Shown piece by piece: positions 1 to 10,252 of a stretch of DNA of 64,000 nt. Below the pieces are notes generated by a model. That model made no database searches. It saw nothing but the letters and a program-made list of their open reading frames with translations, and was not told the origin of the DNA. The stretch is from Parabacteroides distasonis (lineage in GTDB: Bacteria; Bacteroidota; Bacteroidia; Bacteroidales; Tannerellaceae): positions 124,001 through 188,000 of the forward strand of contig JAFBIU010000001.1 in NCBI GenBank assembly GCA_021531775.1, read 5' to 3'. The position numbers and the translations under genes are program-made. Position 1 is the stretch's first letter, and every line of letters starts with the position of its first letter.

Positions 1-149
1 TCTTGCTGCAAGACTGCGGTCAGGTCCGAAGGTGTCTTGTCATAGCCGGCCACCTGTTTTCCGTTCGCCAGAAAATAGCGGATCAAGGCACTCATGCCAA
101 TACCGCCTGCTCCTACAAAATATACCGTTTGTACACTATCTAACTTCAT
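1..149 (-). CDS. murC: UDP-N-acetylmuramate--L-alanine ligase (N-terminal fragment, cut by window edge)
   Basis: Only the first 49 codons are in the window. The translation begins MKLDSVQTVYFVGAGGIGMS, followed by a Rossmann-type strand-helix unit. The GAGGIGMSAL motif near residues 13-22 is the UDP-binding glycine loop typical of MurC and MurD-type ligases. MurC adds L-alanine to UDP-MurNAc in the cytoplasm. Its ATG overlaps the murG stop codon in an ATGA arrangement, which indicates translational coupling at the distal end of the dcw operon. The position after murG matches the usual Bacteroidota order, in which murC is followed by ftsQ, ftsA and ftsZ. Identity rests on the short N-terminus plus the context. 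Confidence 0.88.
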   Translation of the reverse strand, partial: MKLDSVQTVYFVGAGGIGMSALIRYFLANGKQVAGYDKTPSDLTAVLQQ

Positions 150-1255
150 ACCTCTTGATTTATGATCTTGACGATTTCATCGACAATCCGTTCGGCACTT
201 CTTCGTTGTGCAAAGGGCTCGATGTGATTACTTAATGTCTGCAGACGCTCTTTATCCCCTATCACTTGCAGGGCTGTACGTACCAATTGCTGTTCAGCAT
301 CCCAATCGCGAATCAGGATGGCCGCCTCTTTACAAGCAAGCGCCTGTGCGTTTTTGGTCTGATGATCTTCTGCAACATTGGGCGAAGGTACTAAAATAAC
401 TGGTTTCTTCAACAAGCAAAGTTCAGAAATTGAACCAGCTCCTGCACGAGAGATGACCAAGTCGGCTGCCGCATACGCATAATCCATCCGTGTGATGAAG
501 TCTGAGCACCAGATGGACATATTCCGATAGGGCTTCAGATGTTTCAAGGCCTCTTCGTAGTAGTAACGTCCTGTCTGCCAGATGACCTGAATGCCGGAGG
601 CACACAATTCGTCCAAATGAGCTTGAATGCTCCGGTTGATGGTCCGTGCACCCAGGCTTCCTCCCACAATCAGCAATGTTTTCTTGTCGGGTGTAAAACC
701 GAATGAAGCCAAAGCCTCCTCCCTTTTATCGACACTTACCTCCAAGTTGTTGCGGATCGGATTGCCGGTAACAATGATTTTGTCGGCCGGAAAGAAACGT
801 TCCATTCCTTCGTAAGCCACACAAATACGCTTCGCCTTTTTGGCCAGCAGTTTGTTGGTAACTCCAGCATAGGAATTCTGCTCCTGAATCAAGGTCGGAA
901 TGCCCAAGGAAGCGGCTGTCCAAAGGGTAGGGCCACTGGCATATCCGCCCACACCAACGGCTATGTCCGGACGAAAGTCACGAACCGTCTTTTTGGCCAG
1001 TTGGAGGCTTTTCAGCAAACGTCCGCAAACCTTGATATTGTTCAGCAGATGAGAGCGGTCGAAACCGCTGACGGGTAATCCGACAATGGAATAGCCTGCT
1101 GCTGGAACCTTTTCCATCTCCATGCGGTCTTCTGCCCCCACAAATAGAATCTCAGCATCCGGAAACCGTTCACGGAAGTGATTGGCAATTGAAATAGCCG
1201 GGAAAATATGTCCACCGGTACCCCCGCCACTTATGATAATACGATACTGTTTCAT
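146..1255 (-). CDS. murG: Undecaprenyldiphospho-muramoylpentapeptide beta-N-acetylglucosaminyltransferase
   Basis: This 369-aa protein has the usual MurG length. It transfers GlcNAc from UDP-GlcNAc to lipid I to make lipid II at the inner face of the membrane. The N-terminal GGGTGGH loop (residues 10-16) is the family signature for diphosphate/acceptor binding. A second glycine-rich loop, GGSLGAR, opens the C-terminal Rossmann domain near residue 198. The donor-site segment SRAGAGSISEL followed by an EDHQTKNA stretch lies around residues 265-300. Both ends overlap neighbours by 4 bp (ATGA with ftsW upstream and murC downstream), so the three genes are translationally coupled. Confidence 0.97.
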   Translation of the reverse strand: MKQYRIIISGGGTGGHIFPAISIANHFRERFPDAEILFVGAEDRMEMEKVPAAGYSIVGLPVSGFDRSHLLNNIKVCGRLLKSLQLAKKTVRDFRPDIAVGVGGYASGPTLWTAASLGIPTLIQEQNSYAGVTNKLLAKKAKRICVAYEGMERFFPADKIIVTGNPIRNNLEVSVDKREEALASFGFTPDKKTLLIVGGSLGARTINRSIQAHLDELCASGIQVIWQTGRYYYEEALKHLKPYRNMSIWCSDFITRMDYAYAAADLVISRAGAGSISELCLLKKPVILVPSPNVAEDHQTKNAQALACKEAAILIRDWDAEQQLVRTALQVIGDKERLQTLSNHIEPFAQRRSAERIVDEIVKIINQEV

Positions 1256-2475
1256 CTTTCTTCTGTTTTCAAGTTATCTAATGGAACAACCTCGGCCTTT
1301 TCTTCCTCGGTTGATTCCTCTTCTTCATTTCCTATGCCTGCTCCAAAACGGCTTACACTCAAAATGATGCCAAAATAGACACAGGAAAGAATGGTGGAGG
1401 TTCCTCCTCGACTGACAAGTGGCATAGGTTGGCCGGTCACGGGAATCAGATTGACCGCAACGGCCATGTTAGCCAACGCCTGCATAACCACCAACAGCCC
1501 ACATCCCAGAACCAGGAATTTAGGAAATGGTTTGGTACATTTCCGGGCAATCATACCCACTCGCACTAATAATATAATGTAGAGAAACAGAACACCCACT
1601 CCTCCTATAATAAATCCCAACTCTTCAATGATGATTGCATAGATGAAGTCGGAATAGGCTTGCGGCAAAAAGTCCCGCTGTTGTCCGTGGCCTGGCAATC
1701 TGCCGAACAGTCCCCCTCGGGCTATCGCGATCTTGGCGTGCGAAACCTGATAGTTATCATCATTGATCACATACGTGCTACTCTCTTCATTGCCAGCCGA
1801 AGGATGCGTAAAATCGACAATACGCTCTTTCCAGGTAGCTGCACGTGACATGTACTTGACAATGTTGTCCGGTAATATCACCAAAGCTGCTATAAACAGG
1901 CTGAGCAGCAAGAATAGGATTCCGGCCAGTCTGGCCAACCGCTTGATGGAGATTTGTCCGATAAACATCATGAGGAAGCAGACCGCAAAAAGCAAGAAGG
2001 CCGTTGAAAAGTTTTCCGGTAGAATGATGGCACAAGCCGTACAAACACCTATCAATAGGGCCTTGAAAATCTGGCTTTCGGAAAAACGATCCTGCAGACT
2101 CAAGACAAAGGCCACAAAGCCTATCGTGCCTAATTTGGCAAGCTCGGAAGGCTGCATACCGAAAAGCCATCGTTTCGCTCCATTTACTTCCGTCGCAAAG
2201 ACAAACGTAATGAGGAGCAATATGATGGAAATGGGAAACAGCACCACTAACCATTTCCCGATTCGGTTGTAGCTAATCTGACTTAAGACAAGCATGCAGA
2301 AGATACCGCCTGCCATGAAGGTGATGTGTCTCCAGATCGGTCCCCAAAAGTGAACCTGTTTATAGGCCAATGTACTCGTGGCACTGAATACCTCCACAAT
2401 CGAGACGGCACACAGAAACATGAATACGATCCAGATGACCCGATCGCCTTTGAACAATTTACTGGACAAATCCAT
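1252..2475 (-). CDS. ftsW: FtsW, septal lipid II polymerase (SEDS family)
   Basis: This 407-aa polytopic membrane protein has about ten hydrophobic segments. It is a SEDS-family glycosyltransferase that polymerises lipid II at the division septum, working with the FtsI transpeptidase encoded upstream in the same operon. The family-typical stretch GLFGRLPGHGQQRDFLPQAY, followed by a DFIYAIIIEELG segment, lies around residues 255-290. An MPLVSRGGTS motif in the penultimate helix region is also characteristic. The last 30 residues form an acidic cytoplasmic tail rich in Glu. It starts 19 bp after the murD stop and overlaps murG by 4 bp. A RodA assignment is less likely because it sits inside the dcw cluster. 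Confidence 0.94.
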   Translation of the reverse strand: MDLSSKLFKGDRVIWIVFMFLCAVSIVEVFSATSTLAYKQVHFWGPIWRHITFMAGGIFCMLVLSQISYNRIGKWLVVLFPISIILLLITFVFATEVNGAKRWLFGMQPSELAKLGTIGFVAFVLSLQDRFSESQIFKALLIGVCTACAIILPENFSTAFLLFAVCFLMMFIGQISIKRLARLAGILFLLLSLFIAALVILPDNIVKYMSRAATWKERIVDFTHPSAGNEESSTYVINDDNYQVSHAKIAIARGGLFGRLPGHGQQRDFLPQAYSDFIYAIIIEELGFIIGGVGVLFLYIILLVRVGMIARKCTKPFPKFLVLGCGLLVVMQALANMAVAVNLIPVTGQPMPLVSRGGTSTILSCVYFGIILSVSRFGAGIGNEEEESTEEEKAEVVPLDNLKTEER

Positions 2476-2494
2476 TTGGCTCCTCCCTTATCGT

Positions 2495-3829
2495 TTATAA
2501 ATCACGCACACATCTTTTGAATTGTGTTCCTCGGTCTTCGTAACTTTTGAAGAGGTCGAAGCTGGCACAACAGGGAGATAACAGAACCGTATCGCCTTTG
2601 ACTGCCAAATGATAAGCCTTCGTGACGGCCTCTTCCATCGAACGGGCATCTTCAATTTGCGCTACTTTCTGATCGAAGAAACGATGAAGTTTGCTATTAT
2701 CGACACCTAAGAAAACAAGTGCGCGCACCTTATCGCGTACCAATGACTCGATTTCCGTGTAGTCATTCCCTTTATCGGTACCACCTAAAATCAGGACTAC
2801 TTTGGTTCGCATACTTTGGAGAGCATACCAGCAGGAGTTGACATTCGTTGCCTTGGAATCATTGATAAATTCTACACCACGGACACGAGCGACCTTTTCC
2901 AGCCGATGCTCTACACCCGTGAAGTCGCATAAGGAGGCACGGATATGGTCATCATGAATGTGGATGACTTTGGCTGCAATGCTGGCTGCTAAAGAGTTGT
3001 ACAGATTATGCGTTCCTGTTAAGGCTAATAATTCTTGTTCCATCGTAAACGTACCATTTGAGGTTTCAATGACAAATTTTCCATGATCAGTATATCCTTT
3101 GACACCCGCTTCATGCGTTTCGGCAAAGGGATAGAGTGTCGCTTGCGGATTGCGTTTGGCAATCTCACGTGCGATAATAGGATCATCATTCCAAAAGATG
3201 AAAGCATCCTCTTTCGTCTGATTCTGGATGATGCGGAACTTGGCATCCACGTAATTCTGCATTTCATAATTGTACCGATCCAAATGATCGGGCGTAATGT
3301 TCAGCAAAATTGCGATATCTGCCTTGAAGTCATACATGTTATCCAATTGGAAGCTACTCAACTCGATGACATAGACATCATGAGGCGTTTCAGCCACCTG
3401 CAGGGCAAGGCTGTTTCCCACATTACCGGCCAATCCCACATTGATACCTGCCTGTTTCAGGATGTGGTAGGTCAACATGGTGGTCGTTGTCTTACCGTTA
3501 CTGCCGGTAATGCAGATCATCTTCGATTTCGTAAACCGTCCGGCAAATTCGATCTCGGAGATGATGGGAGTTCCTTGCTCTTTCAATTTCTTTATGATAG
3601 GAGCCTTGTCAGGAATACCCGGGCTCTTGATGATTTCATCAGCACATAAAATGTCCGCTTCGGTATGTTGCTGCTCCTCCCAACGGATGTCATGAGCATC
3701 CAACATCGCTTTGTATTTGGGCTTGATGGTTGAAAGATCCGAAACGAATACATCGAATCCTTTCGCTTTTGCCAAAATGGCTGCTCCTGTACCGCTTTCG
3801 CCAGCTCCCAAAATTACAATCCTTTCCAT
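2495..3829 (-). CDS. murD: UDP-N-acetylmuramoyl-L-alanine--D-glutamate ligase
   Basis: This cytoplasmic Mur ligase (444 aa from the chosen start) adds D-glutamate to UDP-MurNAc-L-Ala. The N-terminal glycine loop GAGESGTG binds UDP. The ATP-binding P-loop GSNGKTTTT is near residues 109-117, and the C-terminal domain carries HRLEKV and NDSKATN blocks conserved in MurD. I chose the ATG giving MERIVILGAG; an in-frame TTG two codons upstream is possible but has no better support. It lies 28 bp downstream of mraY and 19 bp upstream of ftsW, all on the minus strand. Confidence 0.96.
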   Translation of the reverse strand: MERIVILGAGESGTGAAILAKAKGFDVFVSDLSTIKPKYKAMLDAHDIRWEEQQHTEADILCADEIIKSPGIPDKAPIIKKLKEQGTPIISEIEFAGRFTKSKMICITGSNGKTTTTMLTYHILKQAGINVGLAGNVGNSLALQVAETPHDVYVIELSSFQLDNMYDFKADIAILLNITPDHLDRYNYEMQNYVDAKFRIIQNQTKEDAFIFWNDDPIIAREIAKRNPQATLYPFAETHEAGVKGYTDHGKFVIETSNGTFTMEQELLALTGTHNLYNSLAASIAAKVIHIHDDHIRASLCDFTGVEHRLEKVARVRGVEFINDSKATNVNSCWYALQSMRTKVVLILGGTDKGNDYTEIESLVRDKVRALVFLGVDNSKLHRFFDQKVAQIEDARSMEEAVTKAYHLAVKGDTVLLSPCCASFDLFKSYEDRGTQFKRCVRDL

Positions 3830-3857
3830 AACCAATAACGTTTGTTTTTAGGTTCTT

Positions 3858-5117
3858 TTATCTCATCTTTAATGTGACAATTGTCATGACTGCCAATATG
3901 ATACCAATCAGCCAGAAACGCACCACAATTTTGGATTCCGGCACGACTGCATAGGGCTTCTGGATCCAGGCCTGTATGCCTGCATGACCGGGTTTCTGGA
4001 AATGGTGGTGGAGTGGTGCCATTTTGAAAATGCGTCTCCCCTCGCCATATTTCTTTTTGGTATATTTGAAATAGGATACTTGCAGCATGACTGACAGATT
4101 CTCTACCAAAAATATACCACACAAAATCGGAATCAGCAGCTCTTTCCGGATGATGATGGCAAATACGGCAATGATTCCTCCCAACGTCAAACTGCCTGTA
4201 TCACCCATGAACACTTGAGCCGGATAGGCATTGTACCAAAGAAATCCGACTGTTGCCCCAATGAAGGCGGCTGCAAAGACCACCAGCTCTTCAGCCCCGG
4301 GAATAAACATGATGTTTAAGAAAGAGGCAAACTCGAAGTGGGAGGACATGTAGGCCAAGATACCCAAGGCCACACCTATGATGGAGGAGCATCCGGCTGC
4401 CAGTCCATCCAGTCCATCCGTCATGTTGGCTCCATTGGAGACGGCTGTCACGACAAAGATGACCATCAGCACAAACAGTACCCAGGCTGCCTCATCCTTA
4501 TAGTCTCCTGCCCAACTGACTAAGTTCGCATAGTCGAAGTTGTTGTTCTTGAAGAAGGGTATCGTTGTCTTGGTCGATTTGATTTCCTGGTTGTGAAACC
4601 GGACCTCCTCAATCTGACCTGAATGGCGGACCTCCATATTCTCCTTGATCACCACATCCGGACTCAAGAAGAGCACCAGACCGACAATCAGTCCCAAGCC
4701 GACCTGACCCACAATCTTGGCACGTCCGTGCATACCCTCTTTGTTTTTCTTGAACACTTTGATGTAATCATCTGTGAATCCCAACACGCCCAACCAAAGG
4801 GTGGTGACCAACATCAGCAGGACATATATGTTGTTCAAGCGGGCACACAGAATGACGGGAATCAGAATGGCAATGATGATGATGATACCTCCCATGGTGG
4901 GAGTCCCTTTCTTGCTCATCTGTCCCTCCAGTCCTAAATTGCGGATGGTTTCTCCGATTTGCAGCAGTTGCAGCTTGTCAATGATACGTCGGCCGATGGC
5001 TGTCGAAATGAAAAGCGACAGAATGAGTGCCAATCCCGAACGAAAAGAGACATACCTGAACATGCCTGCTCCCGGAACATCCAACTGGTCTAAATAACTA
5101 AATAGATCGTAAAGCAT
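3858..5117 (-). CDS. mraY: Phospho-N-acetylmuramoyl-pentapeptide-transferase
   Basis: This 419-aa membrane enzyme makes lipid I from UDP-MurNAc-pentapeptide and undecaprenyl phosphate. It has the TPTMGG loop (about residues 72-77), the catalytic DD pair in the FTDDYIK motif (about 115-120), the [10 protein letters not shown] motif, and the MAPLHHHF histidine motif near the C-terminus. It is about 60 residues longer than proteobacterial MraY because of a hydrophilic insertion after the fourth membrane segment, seen commonly in Bacteroidota. The start giving [10 protein letters not shown] fits the family; the frame stays open 39 codons further, but that would run into murE. The gap to the murE stop is 10 bp. 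Confidence 0.96.
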   Translation of the reverse strand: MLYDLFSYLDQLDVPGAGMFRYVSFRSGLALILSLFISTAIGRRIIDKLQLLQIGETIRNLGLEGQMSKKGTPTMGGIIIIIAILIPVILCARLNNIYVLLMLVTTLWLGVLGFTDDYIKVFKKNKEGMHGRAKIVGQVGLGLIVGLVLFLSPDVVIKENMEVRHSGQIEEVRFHNQEIKSTKTTIPFFKNNNFDYANLVSWAGDYKDEAAWVLFVLMVIFVVTAVSNGANMTDGLDGLAAGCSSIIGVALGILAYMSSHFEFASFLNIMFIPGAEELVVFAAAFIGATVGFLWYNAYPAQVFMGDTGSLTLGGIIAVFAIIIRKELLIPILCGIFLVENLSVMLQVSYFKYTKKKYGEGRRIFKMAPLHHHFQKPGHAGIQAWIQKPYAVVPESKIVVRFWLIGIILAVMTIVTLKMR

Positions 5118-5127
5118 GACAATTGTT

Positions 5128-6612
5128 TTATTGTTTGTTTTGTGCTGTAAAAATGTTGCGGACAATTTCCCGATCATCAAAATGGTGCTTGACCCCTTGC
5201 ACATCTTGATAGTCTTCGTGTCCCTTACCGGCAATCAGAATGACATCACCCTTTTGAGCCAGCTTGATGGCCGTCTTGATCGCCTGCAATCGGTCTGTGA
5301 TACAGAGAGTTTTCTCTTCATCCTCTGGGCTGAGTCCTGCCACCATGTCCTGGATGATTGCCTCGGGGTCTTCCAGACGAGGATTGTCTGACGTCAGAAT
5401 CAACTGGTCACTGAGACGTGCCGATTCCTTGGCCATGATCGGACGCTTCCCCTTGTCTCGATTACCGCCACATCCCACAACGGTAATGATCCTTCCTTTG
5501 CCTGCCAACACTTCGTGGATGGTGTTCAAGACATTCACCAAGGCATCTGGCGTATGGGCATAATCCACAATGGCCGTATAGCCATATATGGAATGGAACG
5601 TTTGGAAACGGCCGGCCACCGGATGCATGGCACTCAAGGCTATCAAAGCCTCTTCGGGTTCAATACCTAAAGCAACGGTTGCTCCATAGACAGCCAACAG
5701 GTTGTAAGCATTGAAACGACCCGTGAAATTCACGAATACCTCTTGGTTGTTGATCAGCAATTGTGTGCCCTCGAAGGCCGATTCCAGAATCTTTCCCTTA
5801 AAGTCGGCCAATGTCCGGAGTGAATAGGTCAGTTTGCGGGCACGGGTGTTTTGCAACATCACGGATCCGGACTTATCATCCAGATTGGTCAAAGCAAACG
5901 CTTTGGCGGGCAGATCATCAAAGAATTTCTTTTTGGCCTTCAGGTAGTTCTCGACCGTCTTGTGATAATCCAGATGGTCTCGTGTCAGATTGGTGAAGAT
6001 ACCTCCATCAAAATCGAGTCCACTGATCCGTTGTTGATCGACGGCATGGGAGCTGACCTCCATAAAGACATGCGTACAGCCCGCTTCAGCCATGCGTGCC
6101 ATCAACGCATGCAATGTGATGGGATCGGGTGTCGTATGATCGGTCGGGATGGCCTCTCCATCCACATAATTGCAGACGGTCGATAACAAGCCTGCCTTAT
6201 AACCTAATTTGCGGAATATCAAATATAATAGTGTGGCGATGGTCGTCTTGCCGTTGGTACCGGTCACACCCACCAGAACCATCTGACGAGAGGGATGACC
6301 ATACCATTGGGAGAGCAACTGCCCCAAGGCAGTTGCCGAATCCTTCACCTGAATAAAGATGGGATCTGCCTGCAACTGCTGACGGGTTTCGTCTGACAGA
6401 ACCGGAATGGTTTCGCAAACCACAGCGGCAGCCCCTTGCTTGCAAGCGGTCTCGATGTAGGCATGGCCATCTACATTCGTGCCTCGAACAGCCACAAATA
6501 GGTTGCCAGACTTCACCTTGCGTGAGTCGGATTGAATGCCTGTAATTTCTACAGAATCGATACCGGTCATCTCCGGTACGGCTAATGTACGAATTAAATC
6601 TCTCAGTTCCAT
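5128..6612 (-). CDS. murE: UDP-N-acetylmuramoyl-L-alanyl-D-glutamate--2,6-diaminopimelate ligase
   Basis: This 494-aa Mur ligase adds the third residue of the stem peptide. The P-loop TGTNGKTT is at residues 117-124, and the DNPR motif in the C-terminal domain (SDNPRLEDP) is the hallmark of meso-diaminopimelate specificity, as expected for a Gram-negative bacterium. I chose the ATG giving [10 protein letters not shown]. Its A is shared with the TGA of ftsI (TGATG), a typical coupling arrangement. A longer reading frame continues upstream, but that part is out-of-frame ftsI sequence. The gene lies between ftsI and mraY in the dcw operon. Confidence 0.96.
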   Translation of the reverse strand: MELRDLIRTLAVPEMTGIDSVEITGIQSDSRKVKSGNLFVAVRGTNVDGHAYIETACKQGAAAVVCETIPVLSDETRQQLQADPIFIQVKDSATALGQLLSQWYGHPSRQMVLVGVTGTNGKTTIATLLYLIFRKLGYKAGLLSTVCNYVDGEAIPTDHTTPDPITLHALMARMAEAGCTHVFMEVSSHAVDQQRISGLDFDGGIFTNLTRDHLDYHKTVENYLKAKKKFFDDLPAKAFALTNLDDKSGSVMLQNTRARKLTYSLRTLADFKGKILESAFEGTQLLINNQEVFVNFTGRFNAYNLLAVYGATVALGIEPEEALIALSAMHPVAGRFQTFHSIYGYTAIVDYAHTPDALVNVLNTIHEVLAGKGRIITVVGCGGNRDKGKRPIMAKESARLSDQLILTSDNPRLEDPEAIIQDMVAGLSPEDEEKTLCITDRLQAIKTAIKLAQKGDVILIAGKGHEDYQDVQGVKHHFDDREIVRNIFTAQNKQ

Positions 6613-8801
6613 CACTTCAATGTTAATAATACGGTTTGTCCTCTGGATATGCGTTGTCCTGGATTGAGACTTTGTCGGGTCACACGACCGATGCCGGTCA
6701 GGCTGACTTGCAGACCAGCCTGCTCCATCAGAAAGACGGCATCTTTGGCTCCCATACCCACCACATTGGGTACCAACCCCTCCCGGATGGGAATGGCGTG
6801 GGTGGCCAGTCGATGCGTAAGCGTATCTAATGAAGTGCTGACCCAATCAGAATCATCCGCTTCATTTTGCAGGTCAATATCCAGTTCATCTAATACATTT
6901 TCCAATGCTCGACGGTCTCCACTCTTCGGATGTGGATGCAACACAGCTGTAGAGTCGGGATCCATGTCATTCAAATTGAATGGCATGTGGCTTGCATAGA
7001 TCTTTTCAGCAATGGCTTTTACGACACCTCCCGACATGGTTCCACCGGAAGGATAGCCATTGCGTGGACGACGAATGACCACAATACAACTGTATTTCGG
7101 TTCGTCTGCCGGAAAATAGCCACAGAATGCGACCGAGTGCCCACTGGTGCGATAGACACCACCCGAAGCGATTTGGGCTGTACCGGTCTTGCCGGCAATG
7201 CGTACCACATCGGAATGGACCGCCTTACCAGTTCCATTCTCTACCACACCCAACAGCATCTCTTGGATCTCTTTCAATGTCTTGTCCGAACAGATCGACT
7301 CTTTGACCACTTCCGTATCGAACGTTTGAACCGTCTTGCCATTCTCCATGATCTCTTTGGTAAACATCGGGCGAACCATTTTTCCTCCATTCGCAATCGC
7401 ATTGAAGAAGGTCAATGTGTAGATGGGTGGAATTTGGGTCTCGTAACCGAATGACATCCAAGGCAATGTTGTGGCTGACCAATAGCGTTTTTTATCGTCC
7501 GGCCGACGAATCTTGGCCCGACCGGCTCCCGGAATTTCCAAGCGTAAGTCGGCATTCATGCCAATCCGATAGAGCCCTTCGACATATTTCGTCGGATTCT
7601 CGGAATATCCTTTCAGAATCACCTTGGCCACTCCAATGTTGGAGGAATACCATATCGATTGGGCTACTGTAATCTTACCGTAACCTCCCTTGTTCATATT
7701 ATGGTCGGTCATGCGGGCTCCATGATACATATAGATACCATTGCCTACATCCACTGTATCTTCGGGTGTGCAGACACCATCCTCCAGTGCCACCATAATG
7801 GAAGCCACCTTGAAGGTAGATCCCGGTTCGATCTCATCGGCTACCGCATGATTCTTCGTTTCGTAATAGATGCCATCCCGTACACGAGCCATGTTGGTGA
7901 TGGCTTTGATTTCGCCTGTTTTCACCTCCATCACAACGGCCGTACCCGATTCGGCATCAATCTCTTTCAGCTTATCTACCAACGATTTCTCCGTGATGTC
8001 TTGAATGTCAATGTCGATGGTGGTACGGATGTCCATGCCATCCACCGGTTCCACCTCGACTACATTGGTCCATGTTCCTCCCACACGTTGCTTCGAACCG
8101 ATACCGGCTTCGCCTCGTAACAAGGAATCATATTGCAACTCCAGTCCATTCTTGCCCTTGGTGATACCATTCGCTTCGATTTCACCATACACGTCTCCAA
8201 TCGTACGGGAGGCCAATGACCCAAAGGGTTTCTGACGTTGCACCATCTCTTTGACATAGAAACCGCTCCTGAAACGGCCCAGCCGGAGGAAGGGGAACTT
8301 ACTGATCTCTTTGATGTCATAATAGGAGACCTTGCCGGGATAGATCGGATATTGGCGGCTTTGGCTGGCCAGTCCACGCAACAAGTAGGCCTTGTAGCCC
8401 GCTGGCGTCCGGTCCTTCAATTTGCGGGAAAGACAGATCGCCAAAGAGTCCAAACCGTTTCGTTTGCTCGATTTGAACGTGTCCAAGCTGTTGTACCGAG
8501 GTCCCGGCTTGGTGAAACAGTCCGCTTTGAAATCCATGTAGAGGTAATAGCGTGGAGCACTGGTAGCCATCAACTTGCCATCCGTCGAATAGATGTTTCC
8601 ACGGGCGGGTGGAAGCACATTATTCTCCCGCTTCTGGCTTTCGGCCACCTTCTCCCATTTCTCCTTCTCGATGAAAGCGGTATTGAATGCCCTGAGCAGA
8701 ATGGCTACCGCCACCAGGCAAAGCATAACCACGACCAAGAAGTAGCACATCAGGATCTTGTCGTTGGTAGGATTCTTTGTATGTTGTTCGTTTTCCGACA
8801 T
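6612..8801 (-). CDS. ftsI: FtsI-type penicillin-binding protein (division transpeptidase) with PASTA domain
   Basis: This 729-aa class B PBP cross-links septal peptidoglycan together with FtsW. It has a short cytoplasmic N-terminus, one membrane anchor (about residues 17-37) and a periplasmic dimerisation domain. The transpeptidase domain has STFK (328-331, catalytic serine), SSN (386-388) and KTGT (538-541). A single C-terminal PASTA domain (about 668-729, starting VPNVVGM) is present; one PASTA repeat here is common in Bacteroidota FtsI but absent from E. coli FtsI. The gene follows ftsL by 3 bp and shares one base with murE. Confidence 0.95.
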   Translation of the reverse strand: MSENEQHTKNPTNDKILMCYFLVVVMLCLVAVAILLRAFNTAFIEKEKWEKVAESQKRENNVLPPARGNIYSTDGKLMATSAPRYYLYMDFKADCFTKPGPRYNSLDTFKSSKRNGLDSLAICLSRKLKDRTPAGYKAYLLRGLASQSRQYPIYPGKVSYYDIKEISKFPFLRLGRFRSGFYVKEMVQRQKPFGSLASRTIGDVYGEIEANGITKGKNGLELQYDSLLRGEAGIGSKQRVGGTWTNVVEVEPVDGMDIRTTIDIDIQDITEKSLVDKLKEIDAESGTAVVMEVKTGEIKAITNMARVRDGIYYETKNHAVADEIEPGSTFKVASIMVALEDGVCTPEDTVDVGNGIYMYHGARMTDHNMNKGGYGKITVAQSIWYSSNIGVAKVILKGYSENPTKYVEGLYRIGMNADLRLEIPGAGRAKIRRPDDKKRYWSATTLPWMSFGYETQIPPIYTLTFFNAIANGGKMVRPMFTKEIMENGKTVQTFDTEVVKESICSDKTLKEIQEMLLGVVENGTGKAVHSDVVRIAGKTGTAQIASGGVYRTSGHSVAFCGYFPADEPKYSCIVVIRRPRNGYPSGGTMSGGVVKAIAEKIYASHMPFNLNDMDPDSTAVLHPHPKSGDRRALENVLDELDIDLQNEADDSDWVSTSLDTLTHRLATHAIPIREGLVPNVVGMGAKDAVFLMEQAGLQVSLTGIGRVTRQSLNPGQRISRGQTVLLTLK

Positions 8802-8804
8802 AAC

Positions 8805-9158
8805 TTATTTATACAATTCGTATGGAGGCGTCTTGGCTGTCTCCAAATCAATACCTTGTTCTTCAATCAATAACTCAATCTGAGACTGTCGGCTGTGACC
8901 GGTCAGTTCCGATGAGATGGAGAGTGCTTCAAAACGCACATCACGCAACCGTTGTTGCAGACGATCGATCTCACGCAATTTTTGCAGACAAGTGTATCGG
9001 TTGCCGATGAAGAAAAACAGCAACAACACGATGAGGACGATCATACGTGTATGCTTGACGATGAAATCCTCTTTCAGGATGCCACCACCGAGTACATAAA
9101 GAATCGAGAATCGTTTTTCTCTCTTTTTGGTCTGTTTATGTTGTTGAACCTCTTCCAT
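8805..9158 (-). CDS. ftsL: FtsL-like division protein
   Basis: This small bitopic protein (117 aa) has a basic N-terminal cytoplasmic part, one membrane helix at about residues 38-53 and a periplasmic segment (about 55-95) with heptad-like spacing that suggests a coiled coil. This is the FtsL architecture, where the protein bridges FtsB/FtsQ and FtsW/FtsI, and its place between rsmH and ftsI is the canonical ftsL slot. Sequence alone is too divergent for a firm family call. I chose the ATG giving MEEVQQHKQT, which begins 25 bp after rsmH; the frame stays open upstream into rsmH, but that extension looks spurious. It ends 3 bp before ftsI. Confidence 0.82.
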   Translation of the reverse strand: MEEVQQHKQTKKREKRFSILYVLGGGILKEDFIVKHTRMIVLIVLLLFFFIGNRYTCLQKLREIDRLQQRLRDVRFEALSISSELTGHSRQSQIELLIEEQGIDLETAKTPPYELYK

Positions 9159-9183
9159 ATCTTCTTTGAGTTGATACCCTATC

Positions 9184-10119
9184 TCACAGCCGTTCGGCAA
9201 TACGTAATTTAGCACTTCGTGAACGAGGATTCCGTTCGATCTCTTCGTCAGACGGAACCATCACTTTATTGTTGATCAGTCGAAAGGCTACCGAACGGTT
9301 CCCGAAGAAATCCTGTTCAGCTTTTCCTTCGAAATTGCCTGTTTTCAAGAAGTTCTTGACCAATCGGTCTTCCAAGGAGTGATAGGTGATGACGACCAAC
9401 CGCCCGCCCGGTTTCAACACCCGGGTAGTTTGTTGGAGCATCTCTTTCAAGGCTCTCATTTCATCGTTCACTTCGATGCGTAACGCCTGAAAAGCCTGAG
9501 CCAAGAATTTCTTTTCCTTGTCTTTCCCGACGAAGGGTTTCAAGATTTCTAACAGGTCAGGTATGGTTTCGATCGCTTGTGTTTGGCGCGCCTTCACAAT
9601 GACAGCTGCCAATTTGCGTGCAGCCTTCAGTTCGCCATACAGGTAAAAAACATCCGACAACTGCTCTTCCGAATAGTTGTTCAGAATATCAGCTGCCGTT
9701 TGTCCGCCTCGTGTGTTCATGCGCATATCCAAGGCACCTTCGAAACGGAAGGAAAATCCACGTTCTTGATCATCAAAGTGATGGGAAGAGACCCCCAGAT
9801 CGGCCAACAGCCCATCCACCTCTCCAACCACTCCATGATAGCGCATGAAATTGTAGAGGTAGCGGAAGTTGCTCCGGACAAACACGAACCGGGGATCATC
9901 AGGAATATTCTGTTCTGCATCGGCATCTTGATCGAAACCATACAAAGTGCCGTCTGTTCCCAAATTGCGTAAGATTCCTCTTGAATGTCCACCCCCTCCG
10001 AACGTGACATCTACATAAGTGCCGGAAGACTTGATTTGCAAGCCTTCCAGACTCTCATGGAGCATCACAGGCACGTGATAACAATCCTCTATTTTTGTTT
10101 CTACCTCTTTTCTTACCAT
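9184..10119 (-). CDS. rsmH: 16S rRNA (cytosine1402-N4)-methyltransferase
   Basis: RsmH (MraW; 311 aa) methylates N4 of C1402 in the decoding centre of 16S rRNA using S-adenosylmethionine. The N-terminus has the HVPVMLHES block, then the SAM-binding VDVTFGGGGHS motif (about residues 37-47). The family blocks LADLGVSS and the C-terminal RLVVITYHSLEDR follow. It is the first gene of the dcw operon in this window, with a 133-bp gap to the convergently placed 3' end of the kinase gene upstream. mraZ, which normally precedes rsmH, is not present there. Confidence 0.96.
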   Translation of the reverse strand: MVRKEVETKIEDCYHVPVMLHESLEGLQIKSSGTYVDVTFGGGGHSRGILRNLGTDGTLYGFDQDADAEQNIPDDPRFVFVRSNFRYLYNFMRYHGVVGEVDGLLADLGVSSHHFDDQERGFSFRFEGALDMRMNTRGGQTAADILNNYSEEQLSDVFYLYGELKAARKLAAVIVKARQTQAIETIPDLLEILKPFVGKDKEKKFLAQAFQALRIEVNDEMRALKEMLQQTTRVLKPGGRLVVITYHSLEDRLVKNFLKTGNFEGKAEQDFFGNRSVAFRLINNKVMVPSDEEIERNPRSRSAKLRIAERL

Positions 10120-10173
10120 AGTTAAACTATTCCTTTAAATAGGGCGTCTTAAACTATCTAATTTTTCAGCGTG

Positions 10174-10205
10174 TAAAGGTACATATTTCCCAATAGACCG
10201 ACCAA
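10174..10205 (-). promoter_or_regulatory. Candidate promoter of the dcw operon
   Basis: On the minus strand a TTGG element is followed, after 20 bp, by TACCTTTA. This is one mismatch per box from the Bacteroidota TTTG-N19-21-TAnnTTTG promoter. It is placed 55-87 bp before the rsmH start and is the best match in the 133-bp gap, so it is a reasonable operon promoter. It is only a pattern match. Confidence 0.35.
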
Positions 10206-10252
10206 TTATTTATGCCACTATTTCGGAAAAAGTTATCAACAGGTCAGGCGGA

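Noticed and set aside
1763-2272. 169-codon plus-strand frame opposite ftsW
   Set aside because: Mirror of the ftsW membrane helices; no independent evidence.
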